Assembly (NCBI RefSeq): GCF_003550175.1
Contig: NZ_QXDF01000001.1
Span: 396,501-460,500 of the forward strand
Length of the DNA: 64,000 bases
Reading direction: 5' to 3'
From: Dichotomicrobium thermohalophilum
GTDB lineage: Bacteria > Pseudomonadota > Alphaproteobacteria > Rhizobiales > Rhodomicrobiaceae
Position numbers and translations under genes: made by a program. The notes beneath the pieces were generated by a model. The model was not told where the DNA came from, searched no databases, and saw nothing but the letters and a program-made list of their open reading frames with translations. Each line of letters begins with the position of its first letter. The first letter of the stretch is position 1. Below are positions 36,500-45,798 of this stretch, one piece after another.

Positions 36500-38308
36500 G
36501 TGCAGGACCGCGCGCCCATGACCGCTCGCGCCGAAGACGCTGGCAGGCTCGCCCGCTTCGACGCCGCGGTGCGCGCGCTCATCGCGTGGCTGGCGGCAAC
36601 GCGGTGGCGCGCAGCAAGCGCGCTGATCCTGCTGTGTCTGGCTCTGTACCTCCCCGGTTTCGTTGACATGCCGGTCACCGACCGCGACGAGGGCCGCTTC
36701 GTTCAGGCCACGACGCAGATGCTGGAAACCGGCGATTTCATCGACATCCGCTTTCAGGACGAGCCGCGCTACCAGAAGCCCGTCGGCATCTACTGGCTAC
36801 AGTCGATCAGCGCCTCGGTCTTCGGCGACCTCGACCAGCGCGAGATCTGGACCTACCGCGTGCCGTCGCTGCTCGGGGCGATCGTCGCGGTGCTGGCGCT
36901 GTGGTGGGCGGCGCGGCCGCTTTTCGGGCGGGAAGTGGCGCTGATCGCGGCGGCTCTGTTGGCGGCGGTGGTGACGATGAATCTTGAGGCGCGCATCGCC
37001 AAGTCGGACGGCGCGCTGATCGCGGCCATCGCGCTCATGCAGGGCGCACTCATGCGGATTTATCTGGTGCGCCAGCCGCTAAGTCAGGCGGTCGGGCTGG
37101 CGGCCCTGTTCTGGATCAGTCTTGCGGTCGGCATCCTCATCAAGGGCCCGATCGCGCCGGCGGTGGCGGCAGTGACCATCGTCGCCTTGATCTTCTTCGG
37201 CGGCGCGCGCGACTGGCTGCGCCGGCTTCATGCGCCCTGGGGCATCCCGCTTCTGCTGACGGTCACGCTGCCCTGGTTCATCGCCATCGGTGTGATCTCC
37301 GAGGGCCAATTCTACGCTCTCTCGCTCGGCAAGGATTTCGGTGCGAAGCTGCAAAGCGGGCAGGAGACGCATTGGGGGCCGCCGGGATACTACTTCATCC
37401 TCTTCTGGTGGACGTTCTGGCCGGCCGCGTTGGTGGCGACCGGCGGCGCGGCCATCTGGCTCTGGCGCAACCGCACGCTGCGCCGCGCGGCGTTTTTGCT
37501 GGCTTGGATCATACCCTACTGGCTGGTGATCGAAGCCGTGCCGACCAAGCTTCCGCATTATGCGCTGCCGATCTATCCGGCGGTTGCTCTCGCCGCGGCC
37601 TGGGTGCTCCATACGCAGACCGCGCACGGCATCGTGCCGATCCGCACCTACAAGCAGGCTGCGCTGCTCTGGCTGGTGATCGGCGTCTTGCAGGTGGCGG
37701 TGTTCGCCGGGGCGCTCTGGCTGTTTGAGACGCCGCCAAGCTTGCTTGCGGTTCTGCTTGCGGCGGTGTTTGCGGTGACCGCGCCGCTGACGGCGCTGGC
37801 GATGCGGCGCCGCGCGTTTCATGCGGGGCTGGCGTTGGCGCTGATCAGCGCGATCACGGCCTACGCCGGGATCATAGGAGAGGTGCTGCCGCGGCTCACG
37901 CCGCTCTGGAACAGCGAGCGTATCGCGGAGCTTCGTACGATGCTCAAGCCATGCTATGGCGGACCGGCCGCACTCGCCGGCTACAGCGAGCCGAGCGCAG
38001 TATTCCATCTCGGCACGGAGACGCCGCTACTGGCCGGCGAGGGTGCGGGTCGCTGGCTCGGTGAACAGGGCGGGCGGCTGGCTTTCGTGACACAGGACGA
38101 GCACGCGGAGTTCGAGCGCGGACTTGCGCAGAGCGGTGCGAAGGTCAGCGGCCCGATTGCCTGTTTCACCGGCTTCAACATGAATGGCGGGGATGTGTTG
38201 CGCTTTCGGCTCTATGGGTCTGGCGAGCCCACGGAAAGCTGTCCGATCCCCGAAGAGTATCGCTGTGCGCAGCGGCCGGATCCGCGTTGGGTCCGCCTGC
38301 TGAAGTGA
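36500..38308 (+). CDS. ArnT-like glycosyltransferase (family 39/83), membrane
   Basis: The 602-residue protein has about eleven to twelve membrane segments. Its first periplasmic loop carries TDRDEGRFVQATTQMLETGD and FQDEPRYQKPVGIYWLQ, the acidic DE and substrate-loop residues of ArnT/PMT-like lipid-linked sugar transferases. It should move a sugar from undecaprenyl phosphate to an envelope acceptor, perhaps lipid A. The start is GTG at 36500, with AAGGAG six bases upstream. A soluble C-terminal domain of about 120 residues follows the membrane part. It lies 45 bp downstream of ggt. Confidence 0.85.
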   Translation: MQDRAPMTARAEDAGRLARFDAAVRALIAWLAATRWRAASALILLCLALYLPGFVDMPVTDRDEGRFVQATTQMLETGDFIDIRFQDEPRYQKPVGIYWLQSISASVFGDLDQREIWTYRVPSLLGAIVAVLALWWAARPLFGREVALIAAALLAAVVTMNLEARIAKSDGALIAAIALMQGALMRIYLVRQPLSQAVGLAALFWISLAVGILIKGPIAPAVAAVTIVALIFFGGARDWLRRLHAPWGIPLLLTVTLPWFIAIGVISEGQFYALSLGKDFGAKLQSGQETHWGPPGYYFILFWWTFWPAALVATGGAAIWLWRNRTLRRAAFLLAWIIPYWLVIEAVPTKLPHYALPIYPAVALAAAWVLHTQTAHGIVPIRTYKQAALLWLVIGVLQVAVFAGALWLFETPPSLLAVLLAAVFAVTAPLTALAMRRRAFHAGLALALISAITAYAGIIGEVLPRLTPLWNSERIAELRTMLKPCYGGPAALAGYSEPSAVFHLGTETPLLAGEGAGRWLGEQGGRLAFVTQDEHAEFERGLAQSGAKVSGPIACFTGFNMNGGDVLRFRLYGSGEPTESCPIPEEYRCAQRPDPRWVRLLK

Positions 38309-38340
38309 CGGGGTCCAAGCTCAAGAAGAAGGAGAGAGAA

Positions 38341-38775
38341 ATGAGCGAACTGACGCTTGAGGCGGCGAAAACGATCATCGAGACCGCCTTTGCCAAGGGG
38401 CGTGAGCTGGGATTGAAGCCGCTGGCCGTGGCCGTGCTTGATTCCGGTGGGCATCTCAAGGCGTTCGAGCGGGCGGATGGAGCCAGCTTCCTGCGCCCGA
38501 AGATCGCGTTTGGCAAGGCCTACGGCTCGATCGCGCTGGGCGCTGGCTCCCGCGCGCTGCACGCCCGGGCCGAGCAGCAGGCCTATTTCATCAACGCGGT
38601 GAATGCCCTGGCTGACGGCAACCTCGTGCCGGTTGCCGGCGGCGTCGTGATCCGCGATGCGCAGGGAAACGCGGTCGGTGCGGTCGGCGTGACGGGCGAT
38701 ACCTCGGAGAATGACGAAGCGTGCGCGCTGGCCGGAATTGAAGCCGCCGGATTCCAGGCCGACACGGGCGCGTGA
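38341..38775 (+). CDS. GlcG/HbpS-family protein
   Basis: The 144-residue protein has the GlcG/HbpS (DUF336) pattern: LAVAVLDSGGHLKAFERADGA, KIAFGKAYGSIALG, then the Gly-rich PVAGGVVIRD and GAVGVTGDTSENDEACA. The fold binds haem in HbpS and is a partner in several degradation operons; its role here is unknown. The ATG at 38341 has AAGGAG about nine bases upstream. It follows the ArnT-like gene by 32 bp. Confidence 0.87.
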   Translation: MSELTLEAAKTIIETAFAKGRELGLKPLAVAVLDSGGHLKAFERADGASFLRPKIAFGKAYGSIALGAGSRALHARAEQQAYFINAVNALADGNLVPVAGGVVIRDAQGNAVGAVGVTGDTSENDEACALAGIEAAGFQADTGA

Positions 38776-38790
38776 CTGCACTTGGAGCCC

Positions 38791-38871
38791 GTCATTGCGA
38801 GGCCGTCAAGGCCGAAGCAATCCACCAGCACGCGACAAGTGGCTGGATTGCGTCGCTACGCTCGCAATGAC
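38791..38871. repeat. Interspersed palindromic repeat (REP-like)
   Basis: An imperfect inverted repeat of about 81 bases. It begins GTCATTGCGAG and ends CTCGCAATGAC, with an inner pair GCAATCCA and TGGATTGC. From memory this is the pattern of small palindromic elements found in many copies in alphaproteobacterial and other genomes. It sits between the GlcG-like gene and the phaZ 3' end, where it can form a hairpin on either transcript. Only one copy occurs in this window. Confidence 0.75.
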
Positions 38872-38903
38872 CTAGGCTCTGTGGTTTCGACGTGAACCCC
38901 TGC

Positions 38904-40238
38904 CTAACTAGGCTTGTGCGTGCGCCAGTCGATCTCCTCTTCGCGCTGATCGCGCAAGCTTCGATACGGCAGGCCGAAGGACATCCTGGTGTTCCCAAGC
39001 CGGCGCTTCATCTCGATCGTGCGGATCATCTCGCGGATGCGCGGCTGGATCTCGGTTCGCCAGCGAGTGCCGTTAAACACGCCGTAATGGCCCACGCTCG
39101 GCTGGACATAATGGTATTTTTCATCCATCGGGATGTTGACGCAGAGATCGTGCGCCGCCTCGGTCTGACCAAGGCCGCAGATATCGTCGCGCTCGCCCTC
39201 GACCGTCATCAGCGCGGTCTTCTGGATTGCGCTGCAGTCCACGCGCTGTCCGCGATGGACGAAATGGCCATCCGGCAGCGAGTGCCGCTGGAATACCTCC
39301 TCGACGGTCTGGAGGTAGAATTCGGCGGGCAGGTCCATCACGGCCATATACTCCTCGTAGAAGGCGCGGTGCTGGCGAACCGAGTCGCCGTCGCCCTTGA
39401 CGAGATTGTTGAACAGGTCGCGGTGGGCGTTGAGGTGTCGATCGAGGTTCATCGTCATGAAGCCGGTCAGCTGGATGAAGCCCGGATAGACGTCTCGCAT
39501 GAAGCCCCGGTTCGGGAACGGCACCTTGGAGATCACGTTCGAGCGGAACCAAGATAGCGGGCGTTGTGCGGCGAGGTTGTTGACGACGGTCGGGTTACGC
39601 CGTGTGTCGATCGGCCCGCCCATCAGCGTGAGCGAGGATGGCTGGCATTCATCGTCATTCGCCGCCATGACCGCCGTGGCGATCAGGGCAGGGACCGCAG
39701 GTTGACACACGCCGATGACATGCGTGTTCGTCCCAATGAACTGAATGAACTCGATAATGTAGTCGATGAAGTCGTTAAGGTCGAATGGCCCATCCGACAC
39801 GGGCACTTCACGTGCATCCGTCCAGTCGGTGATGAACACCTCGTGCTCGGGCAGCATGGCCTTCACGGTGCCGCGTAACAGCGTGGCGTAGTGCCCCGAA
39901 AGCGGCGCGATCAGCAGCACCTTGGGGTCATGCCGCTGCCCGATAACGGTTTCATCACGCTCAAAATGAATAAGATTGCAGAACGGCTTGCGAAGGATCA
40001 CCTCTTCGCTCACCGGCACCGGCTGGCCATGAATTTTCGTCTCGTGGATGCCCCATTCGGGCTTGCCGTAGCGGCGCGTTACGTCCTCGAAAACCTCGCA
40101 GGCCGCTGACAGGCTCTTGGCGAAGGGCGTCTCCGCCCAAGGGTTGAAAGGGGCGCCGATCTGGTGTCGGAGGTTGCGGGCGCCGAAGCGCATCGGCGAA
40201 ATAAAAGCGTGCATCAGCTCATAGGCATGATATTTCAT
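38904..40238 (-). CDS. phaZ: Intracellular polyhydroxyalkanoate depolymerase
   Basis: The 444-residue protein has the PhaZ pattern: MKYHAYELMHAFISPMRF, LLIAPLSGHYATLLRGTV, FITDWTDAREVP and the lipase-like box GVCQPAVP, in which a Cys replaces the usual Ser, as in intracellular PhaZ1 enzymes. The acid (VEGERDDICG) and His (VGHYGVFNG) follow. It breaks down stored polyhydroxybutyrate in the cytoplasm. The ATG at 40238 has GGGAG six bases upstream. The two phasins at the other end of the window are its granule partners. Confidence 0.95.
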   Translation of the reverse strand: MKYHAYELMHAFISPMRFGARNLRHQIGAPFNPWAETPFAKSLSAACEVFEDVTRRYGKPEWGIHETKIHGQPVPVSEEVILRKPFCNLIHFERDETVIGQRHDPKVLLIAPLSGHYATLLRGTVKAMLPEHEVFITDWTDAREVPVSDGPFDLNDFIDYIIEFIQFIGTNTHVIGVCQPAVPALIATAVMAANDDECQPSSLTLMGGPIDTRRNPTVVNNLAAQRPLSWFRSNVISKVPFPNRGFMRDVYPGFIQLTGFMTMNLDRHLNAHRDLFNNLVKGDGDSVRQHRAFYEEYMAVMDLPAEFYLQTVEEVFQRHSLPDGHFVHRGQRVDCSAIQKTALMTVEGERDDICGLGQTEAAHDLCVNIPMDEKYHYVQPSVGHYGVFNGTRWRTEIQPRIREMIRTIEMKRRLGNTRMSFGLPYRSLRDQREEEIDWRTHKPS

Positions 40239-40552
40239 GGGCGCTCCCTGATCCTGCCCGCGGCCCGGTCATTAACTTTTGTGAAAGTATGCTGTAGTTT
40301 GTTCGGCGACGCAATACGACCTCTGTTGCAGTGCCGCAACAGCGTTAAATGCCGGCTGGGGCACTGAGCACGCTTGACATTTGCGCTCGGTTGCCGGAAA
40401 CATCTGGCGAAAATCTCGACAGCGAGTGCCAAAATCGTCCGGTCTCACATGGCTGCCAAGCGCGCCGGGAGGAGGCAGGATGACCATCCGCCAGCGCGTT
40501 GCGCCCGCGGATGAGGGAACGCTATTGTCTTTTTGTTTTCGAAGGCCGGGCC
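40239..40552. other. Divergent intergenic region phaZ / MAPEG
   Basis: This 314-bp region lies between the divergent phaZ and MAPEG genes, so both promoters should be here. It holds the palindrome at 40323-40342. A TTGACA at 40374-40379 points toward the MAPEG gene, but 17 bases later there is no convincing -10 box. No small gene is evident. Confidence 0.5.
40323..40342. promoter_or_regulatory. Perfect palindrome, possible PhaR operator for phaZ
   Basis: Seven-base arms CTGTTGC and GCAACAG flank a six-base spacer (AGTGCC). The centre is about 95 bp upstream of the phaZ start. The core TTGCAGTGC resembles the TGC-rich sites bound by PhaR/AniA, the repressor of PHA genes in alphaproteobacteria. 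The palindrome is directly seen; the regulator is inference. Confidence 0.45.
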
Positions 40553-41008
40553 ATGGCGACTGAGCCGTTGCCGATCTATATGTGGAGTCTGCTGGCGTTT
40601 GCCGGATGGACGCTGCTTGTGCTGATAGGCGCGGTTGGCGTCTATCGCTGGCACCGGATATTGACCGGCCAGCAGGCCATCCGCACGTTTCGTTCTGACA
40701 AGATCGAGGGCGCGGATTGGTATCGCCGGGCCATGAACGCGCACCGAAACTGCGTTGAAAACATTGCACTGTATGCGCCGCTTGTATTCCTTGCTTGGGC
40801 CGCCGGCATTCGGCAAGGCCTGATCAATACGCTGGCGATCGTCGTGATCGGTGCGCGGGTGGCTCAATCGATCACGCATATCGGTTTTGTCGAAACGAAC
40901 GTGACGACGGCGCTCCGCTTCGCGCTGTTTCTCGTGCAAGTGCTCTGCTTCATCGTGATCGGCTGGATCGTCGTCAACTCTACACCTGTGCGAGTCCTGA
41001 ATGTTTGA
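40553..41008 (+). CDS. MAPEG-family membrane protein
   Basis: The 151-residue protein has four membrane segments and the family motif around AMNAHRNCVENIALYAPLVF with Asn, Glu and Arg positions typical of glutathione/eicosanoid-metabolism MAPEG proteins. The bacterial role is not defined. ATG 40553 was chosen; a longer frame from 40499 has no good start. The last eight bases overlap the start of ffh, which suggests coupled translation. Confidence 0.85.
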   Translation: MATEPLPIYMWSLLAFAGWTLLVLIGAVGVYRWHRILTGQQAIRTFRSDKIEGADWYRRAMNAHRNCVENIALYAPLVFLAWAAGIRQGLINTLAIVVIGARVAQSITHIGFVETNVTTALRFALFLVQVLCFIVIGWIVVNSTPVRVLNV

Positions 41009-42572
41009 AACACTCTCCGATCGGCTTTCCGGCGTTTTCGAGTCGCTGACGAAGCGCGGCTCGCTCAGCGAAAAGGACGTGAGCGCCGCGATGCGCGAGG
41101 TGCGCCGGGCGCTGCTGGAAGCCGATGTTGCGCTGGAAGTGGTCCGTGACTTCACCGAGCGGGTGAAGGAAAAGGCCATCGGCCAGGAGGTCGTGAAGTC
41201 GGTCACACCCGGTCAGATGGTCGTGAAGATCGTCCATGACGAGCTGGTCGCCACGCTGGGCTCCGAGGCGCAGACGATTGACCTCAACGCGCCCGCGCCG
41301 GTGCCGATCATGCTTGTGGGCCTCCAGGGTTCGGGCAAGACGACGACCTGCGCCAAGATTGCCAAGCGCCTCACGGACAGGGAAAAGCGCAAGGTCTTGA
41401 TGGCCTCGCTCGACACCCAGCGTCCGGCCGCGCAGGAGCAGCTCAAGATCCTGGGCGAGCAGGCCGAGGTGGATACGCTGCCGATTGTCGAAGGCCAGTC
41501 CCCGACTCAGATCGCCAAGCGGGCAATGGAGGCCGCGCGACTCGGCGGCTACGACGTCGTGATGCTCGATACCGCCGGCCGTTTGCACGTCGACGAGGCG
41601 CTGATGGCCGAAATGGCCGAGATCCGCGACATCAGCGAGCCGCATGAAACGCTGCTCGTGGCGGACGCGCTGACCGGTCAAGACGCCGTTCATCTCGCCA
41701 AATCCTTCGATGAGCGCGTCGGCATCTCCGGCATCGTACTGACCCGTGTGGACGGCGACGGGCGCGGCGGCGCGGCGCTGTCAATGCGCGCTGTCACCGG
41801 CAAGCCGATCAAGCTGATCGGCACGGGCGAAAAGCTCGACGGCCTGGAGAACTTCCATCCCGAACGCATCGCCGGGCGCATCCTCGGCATGGGCGATGTC
41901 GTCAGCCTGGTGGAGCGGGCGGCCGAAACGATCGAGGCGGAGCAGGCCGACCGCATGGCCGAGCGGATGCGCAAGGGCGCGTTCGATCTCGATGATCTGT
42001 CGACGCAGCTTGGCCAGATGCAGAAGCTCGGCGGCATGTCGAGCGTGATGGGCATGCTCCCCGGCATCGGCAAGATGAAGAAGCAGATCGACAGCTCGGG
42101 CCTCGACGACAGCTTCATCAAGCGCCAGCGGGCGATCATCTCGTCAATGACGCGGCACGAGCGGCGGAGCCCGAAGGTGCTCAACGCCTCGCGCAAGAAG
42201 CGCATCGCCGCCGGCTCCGGAACCAGCGTTCAGGAGGTCAACAAGCTTCTGAAGATGCACCGGCAGATGGCCGATACCATGAAGAAGCTGGGCAAGAACA
42301 AGGGCATGCTCAGCCAGTTGATGGGCGGCGGGGGGATGCCGGACATGCCGCCCGAAGCCATGGCTGAAGCCCAGAAGATGGCGGAAAGCGGCCAGACGCC
42401 GGGCGGAATGGCCGGTGGGCCTTCGCCGGGGATGCCCGGTGGCTTGCCGGGATTGGGCGGCGGTGCCGGCATGGGCGGTATGCCGGGTGGACTGCCAGGC
42501 CTCGGCAGAATGCCGGCCGGCGGTCGCAATAAACGCTCGGCGACGAAGAAGCGCCCGAAGCGGAAGCGGTAG
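41001..42572 (+). CDS. ffh: Signal recognition particle protein Ffh
   Basis: The 523-residue protein has the N domain (1-90), the GTPase G domain with GLQGSGKTTTCAK, DTQRPAAQEQ, DTAGR and TRVDGDGRGG, and the Met-rich M domain that binds 4.5S RNA and signal sequences. The C-terminal tail is long and Gly/Met/Pro-rich (about 455-510) and ends in a basic KKRPKRKR. It targets membrane proteins to the translocon. The start overlaps the MAPEG gene by eight bases. Confidence 0.97.
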   Translation: MFETLSDRLSGVFESLTKRGSLSEKDVSAAMREVRRALLEADVALEVVRDFTERVKEKAIGQEVVKSVTPGQMVVKIVHDELVATLGSEAQTIDLNAPAPVPIMLVGLQGSGKTTTCAKIAKRLTDREKRKVLMASLDTQRPAAQEQLKILGEQAEVDTLPIVEGQSPTQIAKRAMEAARLGGYDVVMLDTAGRLHVDEALMAEMAEIRDISEPHETLLVADALTGQDAVHLAKSFDERVGISGIVLTRVDGDGRGGAALSMRAVTGKPIKLIGTGEKLDGLENFHPERIAGRILGMGDVVSLVERAAETIEAEQADRMAERMRKGAFDLDDLSTQLGQMQKLGGMSSVMGMLPGIGKMKKQIDSSGLDDSFIKRQRAIISSMTRHERRSPKVLNASRKKRIAAGSGTSVQEVNKLLKMHRQMADTMKKLGKNKGMLSQLMGGGGMPDMPPEAMAEAQKMAESGQTPGGMAGGPSPGMPGGLPGLGGGAGMGGMPGGLPGLGRMPAGGRNKRSATKKRPKRKR

Positions 42573-42589
42573 AGCGGTCGGAGCGTGGT

Positions 42590-43063
42590 ATGACAGACCC
42601 GCACGCATATCGCAGCGCCGTGACGCCGCTTCTGGTCGTACCGGATACGGATGCGGCGCTGCGCTTTTATGCCGAGGCGTTGGGCGCCGAAGAGTTGTTC
42701 CGGCTGACCATGCCCGATGGCGCGGTCGTCCATGCACAGATGCTGGTGCACGGTGCGCTTGTGATGCTGGCCGACGAGAACCGGGATCACGGCAATCTGG
42801 CGCCAACCTCGCTCGGGGGTGCACCCGTGTTGATGCAGCTCACTGTGCCCGACGTCGATGCCGTTGTGGCGCGGGCCAAGGCGAGTGGCGCGGAAGAGCT
42901 GGTTCCGGTCGGCGACCGGTTCTACGGGGAGCGGGCCGGACGCATCCAGGACCCGTTCGGGCATGTCTGGATCGTCGCGACGGTGACGGAGAAGCTCTCC
43001 ACGCAGGAGATGCAAAACCGCATGGACGAAATGATCGCCGCAGTGGCGGCGGGGGACACCTGA
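42590..43063 (+). CDS. VOC-superfamily (glyoxalase-like, PhnB-type) protein
   Basis: The 157-residue protein has paired beta-alpha-beta-beta-beta units: [24 protein letters not shown] at the start, and [23 protein letters not shown] at the end, the usual PhnB/YdhR-like C-terminus. It probably binds a metal and a small substrate, but the function is not defined. GGAGCG precedes the ATG at 42590 at a good distance. It lies between ffh and rpsP, a position not usual in the conserved ffh-rpsP-rimM block. Confidence 0.85.
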   Translation: MTDPHAYRSAVTPLLVVPDTDAALRFYAEALGAEELFRLTMPDGAVVHAQMLVHGALVMLADENRDHGNLAPTSLGGAPVLMQLTVPDVDAVVARAKASGAEELVPVGDRFYGERAGRIQDPFGHVWIVATVTEKLSTQEMQNRMDEMIAAVAAGDT

Positions 43064-43100
43064 CACCTGTAACACGAACAGCAGTGAGGAAGACGAGCAC

Positions 43101-43487
43101 ATGGCACTGAAGATGAGACTGGCCAGGGGCGGGGCGAAAAAGCGTCCATTCTACCGTATCGTGGTGGCCGACAGCCGCGCGCCGCGCGACGGCCGCTTCA
43201 TCGAGAAGCTCGGGACCTATAACCCGATGCTGCCGCGCGACCGCGAAGACCGCGTCGTGTTCGACGAGGAACGCGTGAAATACTGGCTGGAAAAGGGCGT
43301 GCAGCCGACGGACCGGGTGATGCGCTTCCTCGACGCTGCCGGCCTCGTCAAGCGTCCTGCGCGTCACAACCCGAAGAAGGCCGAGCCGGGCCAGAAGGCC
43401 AAGGAGCGTGAGCAGGAGCGCCGCGAGAGAGCCGAAGCCGCTCAGGCCGAAGCCGAAGGCGGCGCCGAAGAGGCCGCGGCGGAATAA
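43101..43487 (+). CDS. rpsP: 30S ribosomal protein S16
   Basis: The 128-residue protein starts with the S16 core ([40 protein letters not shown]). A Lys/Glu/Ala-rich C-terminal extension follows (about 90-128), common in alphaproteobacterial S16. It binds 16S rRNA in the 30S body. It is followed by rimM after 18 bp. Confidence 0.98.
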   Translation: MALKMRLARGGAKKRPFYRIVVADSRAPRDGRFIEKLGTYNPMLPRDREDRVVFDEERVKYWLEKGVQPTDRVMRFLDAAGLVKRPARHNPKKAEPGQKAKEREQERRERAEAAQAEAEGGAEEAAAE

Positions 43488-43505
43488 CCCGCTAGAGCAT
43501 CGCCC

Positions 43506-44018
43506 ATGTCCGAAAGCGAACGCGTGCGCGTCGGCCGGATCACCGCCGCCCACGGCGTTCGCGGCGAAGTGAAGATCCGCTGCTTCACCGAGGTGCCGGA
43601 GGACGTGGGTGGTTACGGTCCGCTTCAGGACGCCGACGGCCATAGCTTCACCTTCTCTGCCCTTCGTCCGGCCAAAGGCCCGGCGGTCATCGCGCGCATC
43701 GAAGGCGTCCATGACCGCAACACGGCCGAGGCCCTTGTCGGTCGCGATCTGTTCATTCCGCGCGACCGGCTTCCCCCGCCCGAAGAGGACGAATGGTATT
43801 ATAGTGACCTGATCGGCCTGGTCGCCGTTAACCCCGACGGCGATCGGCTCGGACACGTCATCGCGGTGCATGATTTCGGCGCGGGTGACCTCATCGAGAT
43901 TGCGCCGCCGTCTGGCAAACCCTTCATGGTGCCGTTTACCGAACAGTGCGTGCCGGATATAAAACTGGCAGATGGCACGATCACGGTAATCCCGCTGCGC
44001 GACGCCGACGAGCTGTAA
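43506..44018 (+). CDS. rimM: Ribosome maturation factor RimM
   Basis: The 170-residue protein has [23 protein letters not shown] in the N-terminal domain and [18 protein letters not shown] with a PRC-barrel C-terminal domain. It helps assemble the 30S head together with S19 and S13. It follows rpsP as usual. The normal next genes, trmD and rplS, are not here; fumC follows instead after 32 bp. Confidence 0.95.
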   Translation: MSESERVRVGRITAAHGVRGEVKIRCFTEVPEDVGGYGPLQDADGHSFTFSALRPAKGPAVIARIEGVHDRNTAEALVGRDLFIPRDRLPPPEEDEWYYSDLIGLVAVNPDGDRLGHVIAVHDFGAGDLIEIAPPSGKPFMVPFTEQCVPDIKLADGTITVIPLRDADEL

Positions 44019-44050
44019 GTCGCGCGGCCCGCCAGCGAAAGGCAAGCGAC

Positions 44051-45442
44051 ATGACCGGCACGCGCACCGAATCCGACTCCTTCGGCCCGCTCGACATTCC
44101 CGAAGACCGTCTCTGGGGTGCACAGACCCAGCGCAGCCTCGGTAATTTCAAGATCGGCGGCGAGACCATGCCGCCACCGCTCATCCGCGCATTGGGAATC
44201 GTCAAGAAGGCCGCCGCGCTCACGAACCGGGATCTTGAGGCGCTGGAGCCACGCCTGGCTGACGCCATCGCCGAGGCCGCCCAGGAGGTCATCGACGGCA
44301 AGCGCAACGACCACTTCCCCCTGGTCGTCTGGCAGACCGGCTCGGGCACGCAGAGCAACATGAACGCGAACGAGGTCATCGCCAATCGGGCGATCCAGTT
44401 GCTTGGTGGTCAGATTGGGACCAAGGACCCGGTTCATCCGAATGACCACGTCAACCGCTCCCAATCCTCCAACGACACCTTCCCGACCGCCATGCACATT
44501 GCCGTGGTCGAGGAAATCCATCACCGGCTGCTGCCGGCGCTCCACCACATCGCCGACTCGCTCCACTGGAAGGCGGAGGCCTGGTACGACATCATCAAGA
44601 TCGGCCGCACGCATCTGCAGGACGCTACGCCGCTAACCCTGGGCCAGGAGTTCTCCGGATATGCCGCGCAGATCCGTAACGGCATCGAGCGCGTGCATGA
44701 CACGCTTCCGCGTCTCTACGCGCTGGCGCAGGGCGGAACGGCGGTCGGCACAGGGCTGAACGCGCCGGATGGCTTCGCCCAGAAGTTCGCCGAACACGTC
44801 GCCGAGATCACTGACCTGCCTTTTGTCACTGCGCCCAACAAGTTCGAGGCCCTGGCCGCGCATGACGCTATCGTCGAACTGTCGGGCGCGCTCAACACCC
44901 TCGCGGTCAGCCTGTTCAAGATCGCCAATGATATCCGCCTGCTCGGCTCTGGGCCGCGCTCGGGGCTGGCCGAGTTGAAGCTCCCGGAGAACGAACCGGG
45001 CTCATCCATCATGCCAGGCAAGGTGAACCCGACCCAGTGCGAGGCGATGACGATGGTCTGCACGCAGGTGATGGGCAATCATACGGCGACGACCTTCGCA
45101 GGCAGCCAGGGCCATTTCGAGCTGAATGTGTTCAAGCCGGTGATGGCCTATAACGCGCTGCAGTCCATCCGGCTGCTGGCCGATGGCTGCGTGAGCCTGA
45201 CCGACAACTGCATCGAAGGCATCGAGCCGGACCGCGCGCGCATTGGCGAGCTGATGGAACGTTCGCTGATGCTGGTGACCGCGCTGGCGCCGCACATCGG
45301 CTATGACAAGGCCACCGAGATCGCCAAGGCGGCGCACAAGAACGGCACCACGCTCAAGGAGGAAGCCGTCCGGCTCGGCTATGTGACCGCGGCCGAGTTC
45401 GACGAGATCGTCCGCCCGGAGAAGATGATCGGCCCGTCATGA
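44051..45442 (+). CDS. fumC: Class II fumarate hydratase
   Basis: The 463-residue protein has the superfamily signature [35 protein letters not shown] and the substrate-binding [13 protein letters not shown]. The iron-free class II enzyme converts fumarate to malate in the TCA cycle. ATG 44051 fits the family; there is no useful start upstream. The stop overlaps the next start by four bases (ATGA). Confidence 0.96.
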   Translation: MTGTRTESDSFGPLDIPEDRLWGAQTQRSLGNFKIGGETMPPPLIRALGIVKKAAALTNRDLEALEPRLADAIAEAAQEVIDGKRNDHFPLVVWQTGSGTQSNMNANEVIANRAIQLLGGQIGTKDPVHPNDHVNRSQSSNDTFPTAMHIAVVEEIHHRLLPALHHIADSLHWKAEAWYDIIKIGRTHLQDATPLTLGQEFSGYAAQIRNGIERVHDTLPRLYALAQGGTAVGTGLNAPDGFAQKFAEHVAEITDLPFVTAPNKFEALAAHDAIVELSGALNTLAVSLFKIANDIRLLGSGPRSGLAELKLPENEPGSSIMPGKVNPTQCEAMTMVCTQVMGNHTATTFAGSQGHFELNVFKPVMAYNALQSIRLLADGCVSLTDNCIEGIEPDRARIGELMERSLMLVTALAPHIGYDKATEIAKAAHKNGTTLKEEAVRLGYVTAAEFDEIVRPEKMIGPS

Positions 45443-45693
45443 CGGCGCTCACCGATAACGCGCGGCCGCGCAAGCACTCGCTGAACATCGCGGGGCATCG
45501 CACTTCGATCTCGCTGGAGGACGCGTTCTGGACCGCGCTACGGGAGATCGCACGTGAAGAACAGCGGCCGGTGGGCGACATCGTCGCGGAGATCGACGGC
45601 GCGCGCGGCGCGTCCGGGCTGTCGAGCGCCATCCGCGTCTATGTTTTGTCGCGGTATCGGCAAAAGGCAACCTGGCAACAGGGACAAAGATAA
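45439..45693 (+). CDS. Ribbon-helix-helix domain protein
   Basis: The 84-residue protein fits the RHH_4 family: [27 protein letters not shown], then [11 protein letters not shown] and [14 protein letters not shown]. It should be a small dimeric DNA-binding protein, common in alphaproteobacteria beside fumC, with no defined target. It starts inside the fumC stop (ATGA), so the two are coupled. Confidence 0.85.
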   Translation: MTALTDNARPRKHSLNIAGHRTSISLEDAFWTALREIAREEQRPVGDIVAEIDGARGASGLSSAIRVYVLSRYRQKATWQQGQR

Positions 45694-45798
45694 CTGTCAG
45701 ATGAACGCTTCGTTCAGTGTCTATTCCCGGCGCGAATGTTAGCTTCCTCGGCCATCGGATCATGGCGATCCGACGACAAAAGGCGAAGGGAGGAAGCC

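Noticed and set aside
40374-40403. TTGACA as the -35 box of a promoter for the MAPEG-ffh transcript
   Set aside because: No acceptable -10 element at 16-18 bases; GAAACA/AAACAT is a poor match.
42350-42560. Gly/Met/Pro-rich repeats at the end of ffh as an independent tandem repeat
   Set aside because: This is the natural disordered tail of the Ffh M domain in alphaproteobacteria.
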